DNA from: CAXBMB01 sp963976695
Lineage (GTDB): Bacteria > Pseudomonadota > Alphaproteobacteria > Kiloniellales > DSM-21159
Direction of reading: 5' to 3'
Assembly: GCA_963976695.1 (NCBI GenBank)
Contig: CAXBMB010000001.1
Span: 130,440-194,439, forward strand
DNA: 64,000 bases
Shown one piece after another: positions 50,004 to 57,229 of the stretch. Under the pieces are notes generated by a model that was not told the DNA's origin, did not search any database, and worked only from the letters and a program-made list of their open reading frames with translations. Numbering within the stretch: the stretch's first letter is position 1; every line of letters begins with the position of its first letter. Position numbers and translations under genes: made by a program.

Positions 50004-50331
50004 GGGACGAGGGTCCGGCTCTGCCTTTGAGGTGAACGCGCTTGGGTAGATTGGCGCTGGCGAGCGACTGTCCGACTTCGTCGCGGGAGATGTCGGCTAT
50101 TTCTCCGAGTCCATTGAGAAGGCCTAGCGCTTGCAGAACAGAGGCGTAGATCCCGACACCAACGTTTGTATCGCCTTCTTCGATCTTTTGAAGTGTTGAG
50201 CGAGACGTGAAGGCGCGCTCCGCCACCACCGCCATGGGCAGTTTTCGACGTCGTCGTGCGTCACGAATGTCTGCGCCCAGTTTCCGGAGCGTGCGTCGCA
50301 CTGCAACTGGCGGACGGTGAGGGGTTGGCAT
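49996..50331 (-). CDS. hipB: HipB-like XRE antitoxin/regulator
   Basis: 111 aa: LRKLGADIRDARRRRKLPMAVVAERAFTSRSTLQKIEEGDTNVGVGIYASVLQALGLL is a Cro/C1-type HTH (about residues 14 to 75). It overlaps hipA by 8 bases, the normal hipBA layout, and would neutralise HipA and repress the operon. With gajA only 15 bases after hipA, it may also regulate Gabija. The C-terminal tail (RVHLKGRAGPSSRE) is short. Confidence 0.88.
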   Translation of the reverse strand: MPTPHRPPVAVRRTLRKLGADIRDARRRRKLPMAVVAERAFTSRSTLQKIEEGDTNVGVGIYASVLQALGLLNGLGEIADISRDEVGQSLASANLPKRVHLKGRAGPSSRE

Positions 50332-50341
50332 GGCGTGGGGC

Positions 50342-50378
50342 CTTCGTACTACAAAACTCCCTCTTATGTAGCGCGAAG
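50342..50378. promoter_or_regulatory. Candidate HipB operator
   Basis: CTTCG-TA-CTAC (50342-50352) and GTAG-CG-CGAAG (50368-50378) form an inverted repeat with matching arms and 15-base spacer, starting 11 bases upstream of hipB. Suits a dimeric XRE repressor site. Confidence 0.55.
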
Positions 50379-50530
50379 ATTACAAAATGTCTATTGCGAA
50401 GGTGGTCACTGCTCCCGTTTGCCTCAAGCGGCGGATCACAGTTGAACCTTTGCGTTACCGATCAGGCCGACCCTGTCGAGTTCCGCCGACTTGCCTGTAT
50501 GGCAGCGAGACGCGCTGCAATGTCGAGATA

Positions 50531-51874
50531 TTAGGCCTGTGCCTGACTCCGTTCGGACGGTTGTGCGGCTTGCTTAATGAACTGGTCAAGGGCTGCCTTG
50601 CGCGATGCCCTGTCACAGGCAAGGGCGGTCTGCCTGAACTCCGCACCATCTAGAAGGCCTTGGACATATCCCGCTACGGTATCGGCAGCGGTAATCAGAA
50701 CGCTGTCGAGTGCGTGGATGTATTTGCTCGTAATCGAATTCGTGGAGTGGCCGACCAATGCTGCAACTGTGCTTTCGGTGAAACCGAGATCGTTGGCCAG
50801 GCTCGCGAAGCTGTGCCTCAGAACGTGGGCAGTGAAGTTGGGGATAACTGTGCCGCCGAAGATCTTATTCCAATGGTTGGGAAAGCTGCCAAACATCTCT
50901 GCGCCGCGTGTGCCCGGAAAGACGAAGTCGCCGGGTGTCGTCTTTCGGCGCTCCTCAAGGATCTCGATTACAGGGAGGCCGATAGGTCGTACAGATGCGC
51001 CTTCCTTGGAGTCAGACAAGCGGAGGCAACTGTTTTCGAAATCGATATCACGCCATTTTAGTTTGATGATCTCGCTCCGACGGCAACCGGTCAGGGCCAG
51101 GAGGCGTGTGATTGCAACTGTTGGCGCGAACTCGATTGTCTGTTCGGCTTTGTCGAGAAGCTCCCCGAGTGTCTTGTATTCCGAACTGCTCAATCGCCGG
51201 TCGCGGACCCGGTCTTTCGGCTTTCGAATGCCGTGCGCGACATTCTGTTCGATGATGCCCATGCTGATCGCATAGGTGAGCATCGAACCGACGAGACCAA
51301 CACAGCGGCTCGCTGTGCCGCGTCCACCTCGTAGGATCGATTTGCCTCGCTTGTTGGCAGTCTTGCGCACCGCCTTGGTTTTTCCCGAGATGATATCATT
51401 CATCATCTTCGTGACGTTGGCCTTTGTCAGATCTTGAACGCGGCGCTTACCAATCAATGGGACGATGTGGCCGTTGATGCGACCAATATCTGTATAGATA
51501 GTATCCGGCTTCTTGGGTCGCCCGCCCTTGCCGAGAATGAGACCAGCATTCATCGCGTCAATGTATTGAGCCGCAAGTTCTTCAACCGTGATGGCGTTGC
51601 GCTGAATCAGGCGTTCTTCAGCAGGGTTCTCGCCCTGAGCGATCTTGCCGAGTTGAACCCTGGCTTCCTTCCGGGCCGTGTCCGGCGTCCAGATGCCATG
51701 AAACCCGATACTGTAGCGGCGCGATCGACCGGCGGCCCGATACTGAAGGACGTAGCTGCGCTTTCCTGATTTGAAGACGCGCAACCCGAAGCCGGGCAGT
51801 TCGTCATCCCAGATGACGTAGTCTTTTTCTCGGACCTCGGCCGCGTCCACGACGCGCTTGGTGAGTTTTGGCAT
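50531..51874 (-). CDS. Tyrosine-type site-specific integrase (DUF4102 arm-binding type)
   Basis: 447 aa from ATG 51874 (GTG 51886 possible). N-terminal arm-binding domain KRVVDAAEVREKDYVIWDDELPGFGLRVFKSGKRSYVLQYRAAGRSRRYSIG, SAM-like core binding near 95 to 190, catalytic domain with Arg (ALTGCRRSEIIKLKWRDID), His-x-x-Arg (HVLRHSFASLAN) and the nucleophile Tyr (NSITSKYIHALDS). It reads inward from the right end, 178 bases from the attR core, so it is the element's integrase and should recombine the 14-bp tRNA-Arg core. Confidence 0.93.
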   Translation of the reverse strand: MPKLTKRVVDAAEVREKDYVIWDDELPGFGLRVFKSGKRSYVLQYRAAGRSRRYSIGFHGIWTPDTARKEARVQLGKIAQGENPAEERLIQRNAITVEELAAQYIDAMNAGLILGKGGRPKKPDTIYTDIGRINGHIVPLIGKRRVQDLTKANVTKMMNDIISGKTKAVRKTANKRGKSILRGGRGTASRCVGLVGSMLTYAISMGIIEQNVAHGIRKPKDRVRDRRLSSSEYKTLGELLDKAEQTIEFAPTVAITRLLALTGCRRSEIIKLKWRDIDFENSCLRLSDSKEGASVRPIGLPVIEILEERRKTTPGDFVFPGTRGAEMFGSFPNHWNKIFGGTVIPNFTAHVLRHSFASLANDLGFTESTVAALVGHSTNSITSKYIHALDSVLITAADTVAGYVQGLLDGAEFRQTALACDRASRKAALDQFIKQAAQPSERSQAQA

Positions 51875-51902
51875 GAGAAGTCGCACCTTTCCGGCCGGTC
51901 CC

Positions 51903-51922
51903 GCGTAAGCACTGCGTAAGCA
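51903..51922 (+). repeat. Right arm-type repeat pair (GCGTAAGCA x2, 11-bp spacing)
   Basis: GCGTAAGCA at 51903-51911 and again at 51914-51922, just upstream of the integrase gene. Same motif and spacing as the pairs at 5855-5874 and 6017-6035. Confidence 0.7.
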
Positions 51923-52000
51923 GTAGGGCGGAAATCGCGACCTGCGTTTGGATAGAGACTTCAGTGGAGCGCTTCAGAAAAACAATCTCTTTCAACGCTA

Positions 52001-52028
52001 TATCGTATAAAGACGTGCTCTATCGTAT
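52001..52028 (+). repeat. TATCGTAT x2, 20-bp spacing, near attR
   Basis: TATCGTAT at 52001-52008 and 52021-52028 in the AT-rich 90 bases before attR. Could be further integrase or host-factor sites. Confidence 0.45.
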
Positions 52029-52051
52029 GTTTCGGATAGGTGCTATTAAAT

Positions 52052-52065
52052 CCTCCGAAGGCAGA
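52052..52065 (+). repeat. attR core, 14 bp
   Basis: CCTCCGAAGGCAGA, identical to attL at 5743-5756; to its right the 3' part of the host tRNA continues. Confidence 0.85.
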
Positions 52066-52097
52066 GGTCGAAGGTTCGAATCCTTCCGGGTCCGCCA
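52052..52097 (+). tRNA. 3' part of the split tRNA-Arg(CCG)
   Basis: From the core: anticodon loop and GGCAG, variable loop AGGTC, T arm GAAGG-TTCGAAT-CCTTC (52070-52086), acceptor CGGGTCC (52087-52093), discriminator G and CCA (52095-52097). It complements the 5' part at 5712-5756. The bases to its left (GGATAGGTGCTATTAAAT) do not make a D arm or acceptor strand, so no tRNA can be formed here alone. Confidence 0.9.
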
Positions 52098-52101
52098 TTT
52101 G

Positions 52102-52140
52102 AAAAAACCCGCCTGCGACGTTGGTCGCGGCGGGTTTTTT
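52102..52140 (+). terminator. Rho-independent terminator after the split tRNA
   Basis: AAAAAACCCGCC (52102-52113) pairs with GGCGGGTTTTTT (52129-52140), with an upper stem GCGAC-GTTG-GTCGC (52115-52128). Strong stem with a T6 end: the original terminator of the host tRNA-Arg gene. Confidence 0.88.
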
Positions 52141-52480
52141 CCTGTTCGAGGGTGAGGGGCGGCAGATAGAGATAAGCTGTCGCCTTTCAGACCCGATCTG
52201 GCACAGGCGCGGGGTTGACCAACATCGCGCTTCCAAGCGCATCGATCCGTCGTCAAGCTGGGCGACGCCTTAGTCGACCAGACTCCCCCGAATTTGCCGA
52301 ACCGCTTCACATCACGCAAGCGCCACGACGACGCACGCGATCAAAGCAACACAACGGTGATCGCAAGCTTCGGTCGCTGCGTTAAACCGCACGCATGTCA
52401 TCAACGGCCTGGGTCGGCACCGGATGCCGAGGTGTATATCTCCCCGGTTCTACTTTCTTTCGCCCTTGGAAAATTCCCAC

Positions 52481-52496
52481 TAGACAAGTGTGTCCA
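52481..52496. promoter_or_regulatory. Candidate TetR operator 1
   Basis: TAGACA-AGTG-TGTCCA, an imperfect 6-4-6 palindrome. The same half-sites recur at 52513-52528, with centres 32 bases (three helical turns) apart. Confidence 0.62.
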
Positions 52497-52512
52497 GAAC
52501 AGCTCAAGCTAT

Positions 52513-52528
52513 TAGACAGAAATGTCCA
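52513..52528. promoter_or_regulatory. Candidate TetR operator 2
   Basis: TAGACA-GAAA-TGTCCA, identical half-sites to operator 1, 59 bases before the ATG of the flavoprotein gene. Likely bound by the TetR regulator encoded in the cluster (56558-57229). Confidence 0.62.
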
Positions 52529-52587
52529 TTAGGCTGGTGACGACTCAGCTTTTTCCACGCGCGCAGCAAGTTCAGGGGGGTAGGTCC

Positions 52588-54996
52588 ATGAAATCGCACT
52601 ACCGTGCAGTCGTGATCGGAGGCGGCGTCGTCGGCGCTTCAGTGTTGTATCATTTGGCGAAATTCGGCTGGAAAGACGTTTGCCTGATCGAAAGATCGGT
52701 GCTGACCGCCGGGTCCAGTTGGCATGCGGCGGGCGGGTTCCATGCGCTCAACGCAGACCCCAACATCGCGTCTTTGCAGGCCTACACCATCGACCTCCTG
52801 TCCCAGATCGAGAAAGAATCGGGTCAGTCGGTCGGCATGCACATGACCGGCGGGATGACGCTTGCCGGGACGCCGGACCGCTGGGAATGGCTGCAATCCG
52901 CCTATCGCACCTTCCAGTCGATCGGCATCGATGACGTACATCTGATCACGCCGCAAGAGGCGAAAGAGCACTGTCCGATTATGTCGATTGATGGCATCGT
53001 CGGCGGCATGTATGCCGAACGCGAAGGCTATGTGGACACGACCGGCACCGTTCGCGCCTACGCCGGCGCGGCCAAGAAATACGGTGCGGAAGTGGTTGAG
53101 CACAACCGCGTGCTGGCGCTGAACCAGACCAAAGACGGCTGGGAAGTCGTGACCGAAAAAGGCACGATCCACGCCGAGCACGTCGTCAACGCCGCAGGTC
53201 TCTGGGCCAAGCAGGTGGGCCGCATGGTCGGCATCGAATTACCTGTATCGCCGTTGAACCACCACTATCTTATCTCGGATAGCATCCCGGAGGTCGCGGC
53301 GCTGGGCAGAGAAATGCCGCTGGTCGTGGACCTCGAAGGGTTCACCTATATGCGTCAGGACCAGAACGGCATGCTTCTGGGCATCTACGAGATCGACCAC
53401 GAACACTGGATGATGGACGGCGCGCCCTGGGAATATGGCTTCGAGCTGCAACAGGAAAACCTGGATCGGATTGAAAAAGAGCTGATCCTTGGCTTTGAAC
53501 GCTATCCCGCCCTTCAGAAGGTTGGCGTCAAAACCTGGGTCAACGGCGCCTTTACCTTTGCGCCCGACGGCAACCCGCTGGTTGGCCCCGTGCGGGGCAA
53601 GCCGGGGTACTGGTGCGCCTGCGGCGTGATGGCCGGGTTCCTGCAAGGCGGCGGCGTCGGCAAATCGCTGGCCGAATGGATGATCCATGGCGAGCCTGAG
53701 GCGGACGTTTTTGGCATGGATGTGGCCCGTTTCGGCGCCTATGCCGAGAACAAGCAATACATCAAGGAAACCACCGGCCAGTTTTACACTCGCCGCTTCG
53801 TGATGACCTATCCGAACGAGCAGCTGCCGGCGGGCCGGCCGCTGAAAAAGGCGCCGGCGCATTCCGACATGACGGCCGCAGGCTGCCGCTGGGGGGTCAG
53901 CTGGGGGCTGGAGCTGCCGCTCTATTTCGCGCCGTCGAAGGATTTTGCGGAAATCCCCACCCTCAGGCGCTCCAATGCCTTTGATATCGTGGCCGGCGAA
54001 TGCCAGGCGGTGCGCGCGCAGGTGGGCCTGCTCGACATTTCGGGCTTCTCCCGTTTTGAAGTTTCGGGCGCCGGCGCGAAAGCCTGGCTCAACAAGATCA
54101 TGGCGTCCAAACTCCCCGCGCCGGGTCGCGCCCGGCTTGCACCCATGCTGTCGCCCGAAGGCAGGCTGAAGGGCGATCTCACCCTGTTCAATTGGGGCGA
54201 TGGCACCTGGTGGATCACGGGCAGCTATTACCTGCGTGAGTGGCACATGCGCTGGTACCAGGATCACATGAGCGAGGATGTCGTCCTGCGTGACATTTCG
54301 GACGTCACGGTTGGCTTCAGCCTGTCCGGTCCCAACAGCCGGAAAGTGCTGGAAAAGTTGACCGACGGCCCGATCGCGGCGCTGCCTTTCATGGGGTGCG
54401 GCGCCTTCGACGTCGGGTTGATCCGCGCCAAGATCGGGCGACTCTCGGTTTCTGGCGAGCTGGGCTACGAGATCCATTGTTCGGCTGCCGAGCACATTAC
54501 GCTGCGTGAAATTCTGCTCGAGGCCGGAAACGATCTCGGTATCAAGGAGGTTGGATTCAACGCGCTGCTCAGTCTCCGGTTGGAAAAAAGCTTTGGTGTC
54601 TGGAATGCCGAATTCACCCAAGGCTACACGGCGGCGCAAACCGGCATGGACCGTTGGATCGACTGGAACAAAGGCGATTTCATCGGCTGTGCGGCGGCCA
54701 TGAAAGAGCGTGACGCCGGCGGTCCGCAGCAAGCTGTCGTGACCATTGAAGTGGACGCCGCCGATGCGGATGCCAGCGGCTATGAGCCGATCTGGCGCGA
54801 CGGCAAACGGGTCGGTTTTGTCACCTCGGGCGGCTATGGCCACACGGTTGGAAAATCGCTGGCCATGGCTATGGTGAATCGCGACGTAATGGCGGAAGGT
54901 ACGGAACTGACCGTCCATATCGTTGGCGCGGAATGCACCGCCCGGGTTATTGCGGCATCGCCGTATGATCCGGGTGGCAAAGCGATGAGGGGCTAA
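52588..54996 (+). CDS. Dimethylglycine/sarcosine dehydrogenase-like FAD protein with GcvT domains
   Basis: 802 aa from ATG 52588 (GGGGGG upstream; an upstream frame overlaps operator 2 and is rejected). FAD-binding GGGVVGASVLYHLAKFG at 11 to 27 and the DAO fold to about 390, an FAO_M linker, then GcvT (LRRSNAFDIVAGECQAVRAQVGLLDISGFSRFEVSGAGAKAWLNKI) and GcvT C-terminal domains (ISLGYGHTVGKSLAMA-like end). This architecture is that of dimethylglycine or sarcosine dehydrogenases, which oxidise the N-methyl group and pass formaldehyde to tetrahydrofolate. With the neighbours, dimethylglycine is the likely substrate. Confidence 0.87.
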   Translation: MKSHYRAVVIGGGVVGASVLYHLAKFGWKDVCLIERSVLTAGSSWHAAGGFHALNADPNIASLQAYTIDLLSQIEKESGQSVGMHMTGGMTLAGTPDRWEWLQSAYRTFQSIGIDDVHLITPQEAKEHCPIMSIDGIVGGMYAEREGYVDTTGTVRAYAGAAKKYGAEVVEHNRVLALNQTKDGWEVVTEKGTIHAEHVVNAAGLWAKQVGRMVGIELPVSPLNHHYLISDSIPEVAALGREMPLVVDLEGFTYMRQDQNGMLLGIYEIDHEHWMMDGAPWEYGFELQQENLDRIEKELILGFERYPALQKVGVKTWVNGAFTFAPDGNPLVGPVRGKPGYWCACGVMAGFLQGGGVGKSLAEWMIHGEPEADVFGMDVARFGAYAENKQYIKETTGQFYTRRFVMTYPNEQLPAGRPLKKAPAHSDMTAAGCRWGVSWGLELPLYFAPSKDFAEIPTLRRSNAFDIVAGECQAVRAQVGLLDISGFSRFEVSGAGAKAWLNKIMASKLPAPGRARLAPMLSPEGRLKGDLTLFNWGDGTWWITGSYYLREWHMRWYQDHMSEDVVLRDISDVTVGFSLSGPNSRKVLEKLTDGPIAALPFMGCGAFDVGLIRAKIGRLSVSGELGYEIHCSAAEHITLREILLEAGNDLGIKEVGFNALLSLRLEKSFGVWNAEFTQGYTAAQTGMDRWIDWNKGDFIGCAAAMKERDAGGPQQAVVTIEVDAADADASGYEPIWRDGKRVGFVTSGGYGHTVGKSLAMAMVNRDVMAEGTELTVHIVGAECTARVIAASPYDPGGKAMRG

Positions 54997-56555
54997 TGGA
55001 AGAAACATCCAAAGGGCGCCGGCCGGGCCGCCGGCGCGGCAATGCCAATGACCGCCGTGCCGCGCCCACAGCCGAACGCGACACCAACTATCGTCAACTG
55101 AGAAACCCCTTCCCACAAATGGATGTGTTCTCAGCGGACGAGATCGCGGAGATCCATGCCACGTCCCTTCGAATACTCGAAGAGCTGGGGATGAAGGTTC
55201 TGCTGCCTGAAGCGCGCACGATCTACGCGCAGGCCGGCGCGCGTGTCGATGACTCGAGCGAGATGGTCTATATCGGACGTGAATTGGTCGAAGCCGCGTT
55301 GGCCTCGGCTCCGAAATCGATCTCCTGTCACGCCGGCGCACGCCACCGCGACATTACTTTGGAGCTCGGCTGTCTGTCATTTCAGCCTGGTGCCGGGGCG
55401 CCAAACGCGACGGATCTGGAACGCGGACGGCGCCCGGGAACAGCAAGGGATTTCCGCGAGCTCACACAGCTCACCCACTATTTCGATGTCTTCCAAATGG
55501 TGTCGCCGCTTGTCGAGCCACAGGATATTCCATTACATCTGCGCCACTATTTCACGGTAGAGGCGCAGCTGACGCTGACCGACAAGTTTCCGTTCTTCTT
55601 CTCGCGCGGGACGCCGCAGGTCATGGACAGCTTTGAAATGCTGAAAAGCTTCCGGGGCCTGTCGGATGCCGAGTTCACCGCCAATCCGCATTGCTACACC
55701 ATCATCAACACCAACTCGCCGCGCACGCTGGATATCCCCATGGCGCAAGGGTTGATCGATTTCGCCCGCTACGGGCAGATGCCGATCGTAACGCCCTTCA
55801 CCCTGATGGGTGCCATGGCGCCCATAACGGTTGCAGGGGCGATCACGCTCAGCCATGCCGAAGTGCTGGCGGCGATCACCCTGAACCAGCTTGTGCGCCC
55901 AGGCGCACCCGTCTGCTATGGGACGTTCACGTCCAACGTGGATATGAAATCCGGCGCGCCGGCATTTGGCACGCCGGGACATTTTCAGGCCAGTCTCGCG
56001 GCCGGGCAACTGGCCCGATTCACCGGACTTCCCTGGCGCTCGGCGGCGGGATCCGCATCGAATATCAACGATGTCCAGGCCGCCAACGAGAACCAGATGG
56101 GGCTCTGGGGTTGTCTGATGGCGGGCGCGTCCGTCATCATCCATTCGGCGGGTTGGCTCGAAGGTGGACTGAGCGTTTCCTATGAAAAGCTGATCACCGA
56201 TGTCGAAGTGCTCAACATGATCGCCGAGCTTTGTCGCGGAAACAAAGCTGGATCGGACGAGATCGGTTTTGACGCCGCGATTGGCGAAGTCGACCCGAGC
56301 GGACATTTCTTTGCCACCAGTCAAACAATGGCGCGCTACAGCTCGGAATTCTACCAGCCCATCGTGCATGACTATGCCAACTTCGGCACTTGGACCGAAC
56401 GCGGAGCAAAAGACGCGTCCACCCGCGCAACAGACGTCTGGAAACGCATTCTCGCCGAAGACAAACGCCCCGAAGCCGATGGCGCCCAGGTGGAGCGGTT
56501 GACGGCCTTTATCGCGAAGCGTACCGCCGAAGGCGGCGCCCCGCCGGAGAGCTGA
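54996..56555 (+). CDS. MttB-family (non-pyrrolysine) methyltransferase
   Basis: 519 aa; ATG overlaps the upstream stop by one base (TAATG). YRQLRNPFPQMDVFSADEIAEIHATSLRILEELGMKVLLPEARTIY begins the trimethylamine methyltransferase (MttB) barrel, with YCTFTSNVDMKSGAPAFGTPGH-like and GLPWRSAAGSASNINDVQAANENQMGLWGC segments. The reading frame has no internal stop, so it lacks the amber-encoded pyrrolysine of true MttB. Non-Pyl members include the glycine betaine:corrinoid methyltransferase MtgB. No corrinoid protein gene is adjacent. Betaine-type substrates are likely but unproven. Confidence 0.85.
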   Translation: MEETSKGRRPGRRRGNANDRRAAPTAERDTNYRQLRNPFPQMDVFSADEIAEIHATSLRILEELGMKVLLPEARTIYAQAGARVDDSSEMVYIGRELVEAALASAPKSISCHAGARHRDITLELGCLSFQPGAGAPNATDLERGRRPGTARDFRELTQLTHYFDVFQMVSPLVEPQDIPLHLRHYFTVEAQLTLTDKFPFFFSRGTPQVMDSFEMLKSFRGLSDAEFTANPHCYTIINTNSPRTLDIPMAQGLIDFARYGQMPIVTPFTLMGAMAPITVAGAITLSHAEVLAAITLNQLVRPGAPVCYGTFTSNVDMKSGAPAFGTPGHFQASLAAGQLARFTGLPWRSAAGSASNINDVQAANENQMGLWGCLMAGASVIIHSAGWLEGGLSVSYEKLITDVEVLNMIAELCRGNKAGSDEIGFDAAIGEVDPSGHFFATSQTMARYSSEFYQPIVHDYANFGTWTERGAKDASTRATDVWKRILAEDKRPEADGAQVERLTAFIAKRTAEGGAPPES

Positions 56556-56557
56556 AG

Positions 56558-57229
56558 ATGTCCAAGCGTGCTGCCCCGCTTCTGCACCGCGACGACCCTG
56601 ACAAGAATCCGCTTGTCGGGCATGTCAAAGTGACGCGCGAAGATTGGTTGAACGTTGCGCGGGACGTCTTGGTCAGTGACGGCGTGGCCGAGGTCAAAGT
56701 GCTGGCGCTCGGAGAACGGCTCGAGGTTTCACGCTCCAGTTTCTACTGGTATTTCAAAAGCCGTAAACATTTGCTTGAAGCGCTTCTCGACGACTGGGAA
56801 GCGCGCAATACCAAGCCGCTCATACGTCATTGCGATTTGCCTGCCGACTCAATCACCGAAGCGGTCTGCAACTTCTTCCGGTGTTTCATTGATTCCGCCC
56901 TGTTTGACCGCGGGTTGGATTTCGCGGTTCGCGAATGGTCGCGCCGCGATGGGGCGGTGCGCCAACGGATCGACGATGCGGACAAACAGCGACTGGATGC
57001 GATCACCCGCATGTTCGCGCGTCATGGATTCTCGGCATATCATGCGGACGCCCGGTCCCGGATCCTGTATTTCATGCAGCTCGGTTACCACGCCGTCGAA
57101 GTGCACGAGCCGATGCGGGTTCGCATGGATCGTCTGGAAGGTTATCTGCAGGGCTTTACCGGCGAGCAACCCGATCCGGAAGCAATCAAGAAATTCAAAG
57201 ACTTTGCCTTTTCGTTGGGAGCGGGCTGA
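56558..57229 (+). CDS. TetR-family regulator
   Basis: 223 aa from ATG 56558, 2 bases after the MttB stop. TREDWLNVARDVLVSDGVAEVKVLALGERLEVSRSSFYWYFKSRKHLLEALLDDWE is the TetR HTH (about residues 25 to 80), followed by a ligand-binding helical domain. It sits inside the operon, so it likely autoregulates the cluster via the palindromes at 52481-52528, releasing on a methylated amine or product. Ligand unknown. Confidence 0.87.
   Translation: MSKRAAPLLHRDDPDKNPLVGHVKVTREDWLNVARDVLVSDGVAEVKVLALGERLEVSRSSFYWYFKSRKHLLEALLDDWEARNTKPLIRHCDLPADSITEAVCNFFRCFIDSALFDRGLDFAVREWSRRDGAVRQRIDDADKQRLDAITRMFARHGFSAYHADARSRILYFMQLGYHAVEVHEPMRVRMDRLEGYLQGFTGEQPDPEAIKKFKDFAFSLGAG

Larger units (their letters stand above)
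5743..52065. mobile_element. Integrative and conjugative element in tRNA-Arg(CCG), about 46.3 kb
   Basis: Bounded by the 14-bp att cores. It encodes a tyrosine integrase at the right end, a relaxase, a coupling protein, a complete trb-type type IV secretion set, conjugation accessory genes (DUF2840, DUF2274, DUF736, DUF2493, DUF932, ParB-like), two metabolic cargo blocks and a defence island. The trb order B-C-D-E-J-K-L-F-G-I and the traI-traG-copG arrangement match ICEs common in Sphingomonadales, Rhizobiales and other alphaproteobacteria. All core mating genes look intact; only a DUF6499/DUF2285 regulator shows a frameshift. Confidence 0.92.
52141..52587. other. Intergenic region upstream of the demethylation cluster
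   Basis: About 450 bases between the tRNA terminator and the first flavoprotein gene. Only short open frames without similarity were seen. The last 110 bases hold two palindromic operator-like sites. Confidence 0.55.

Noticed and set aside
52522..52587. Upstream start for the dimethylglycine dehydrogenase-like gene
   Set aside because: It would place the start inside a palindromic operator; ATG 52588 has a G-rich ribosome site and gives the family-typical FAD motif near the N-terminus.
53239..55341. 700-codon open frame antisense to the dimethylglycine dehydrogenase-like gene
   Set aside because: Low-complexity Arg/His/Gly-rich product; shadow of the sense gene's codon bias.
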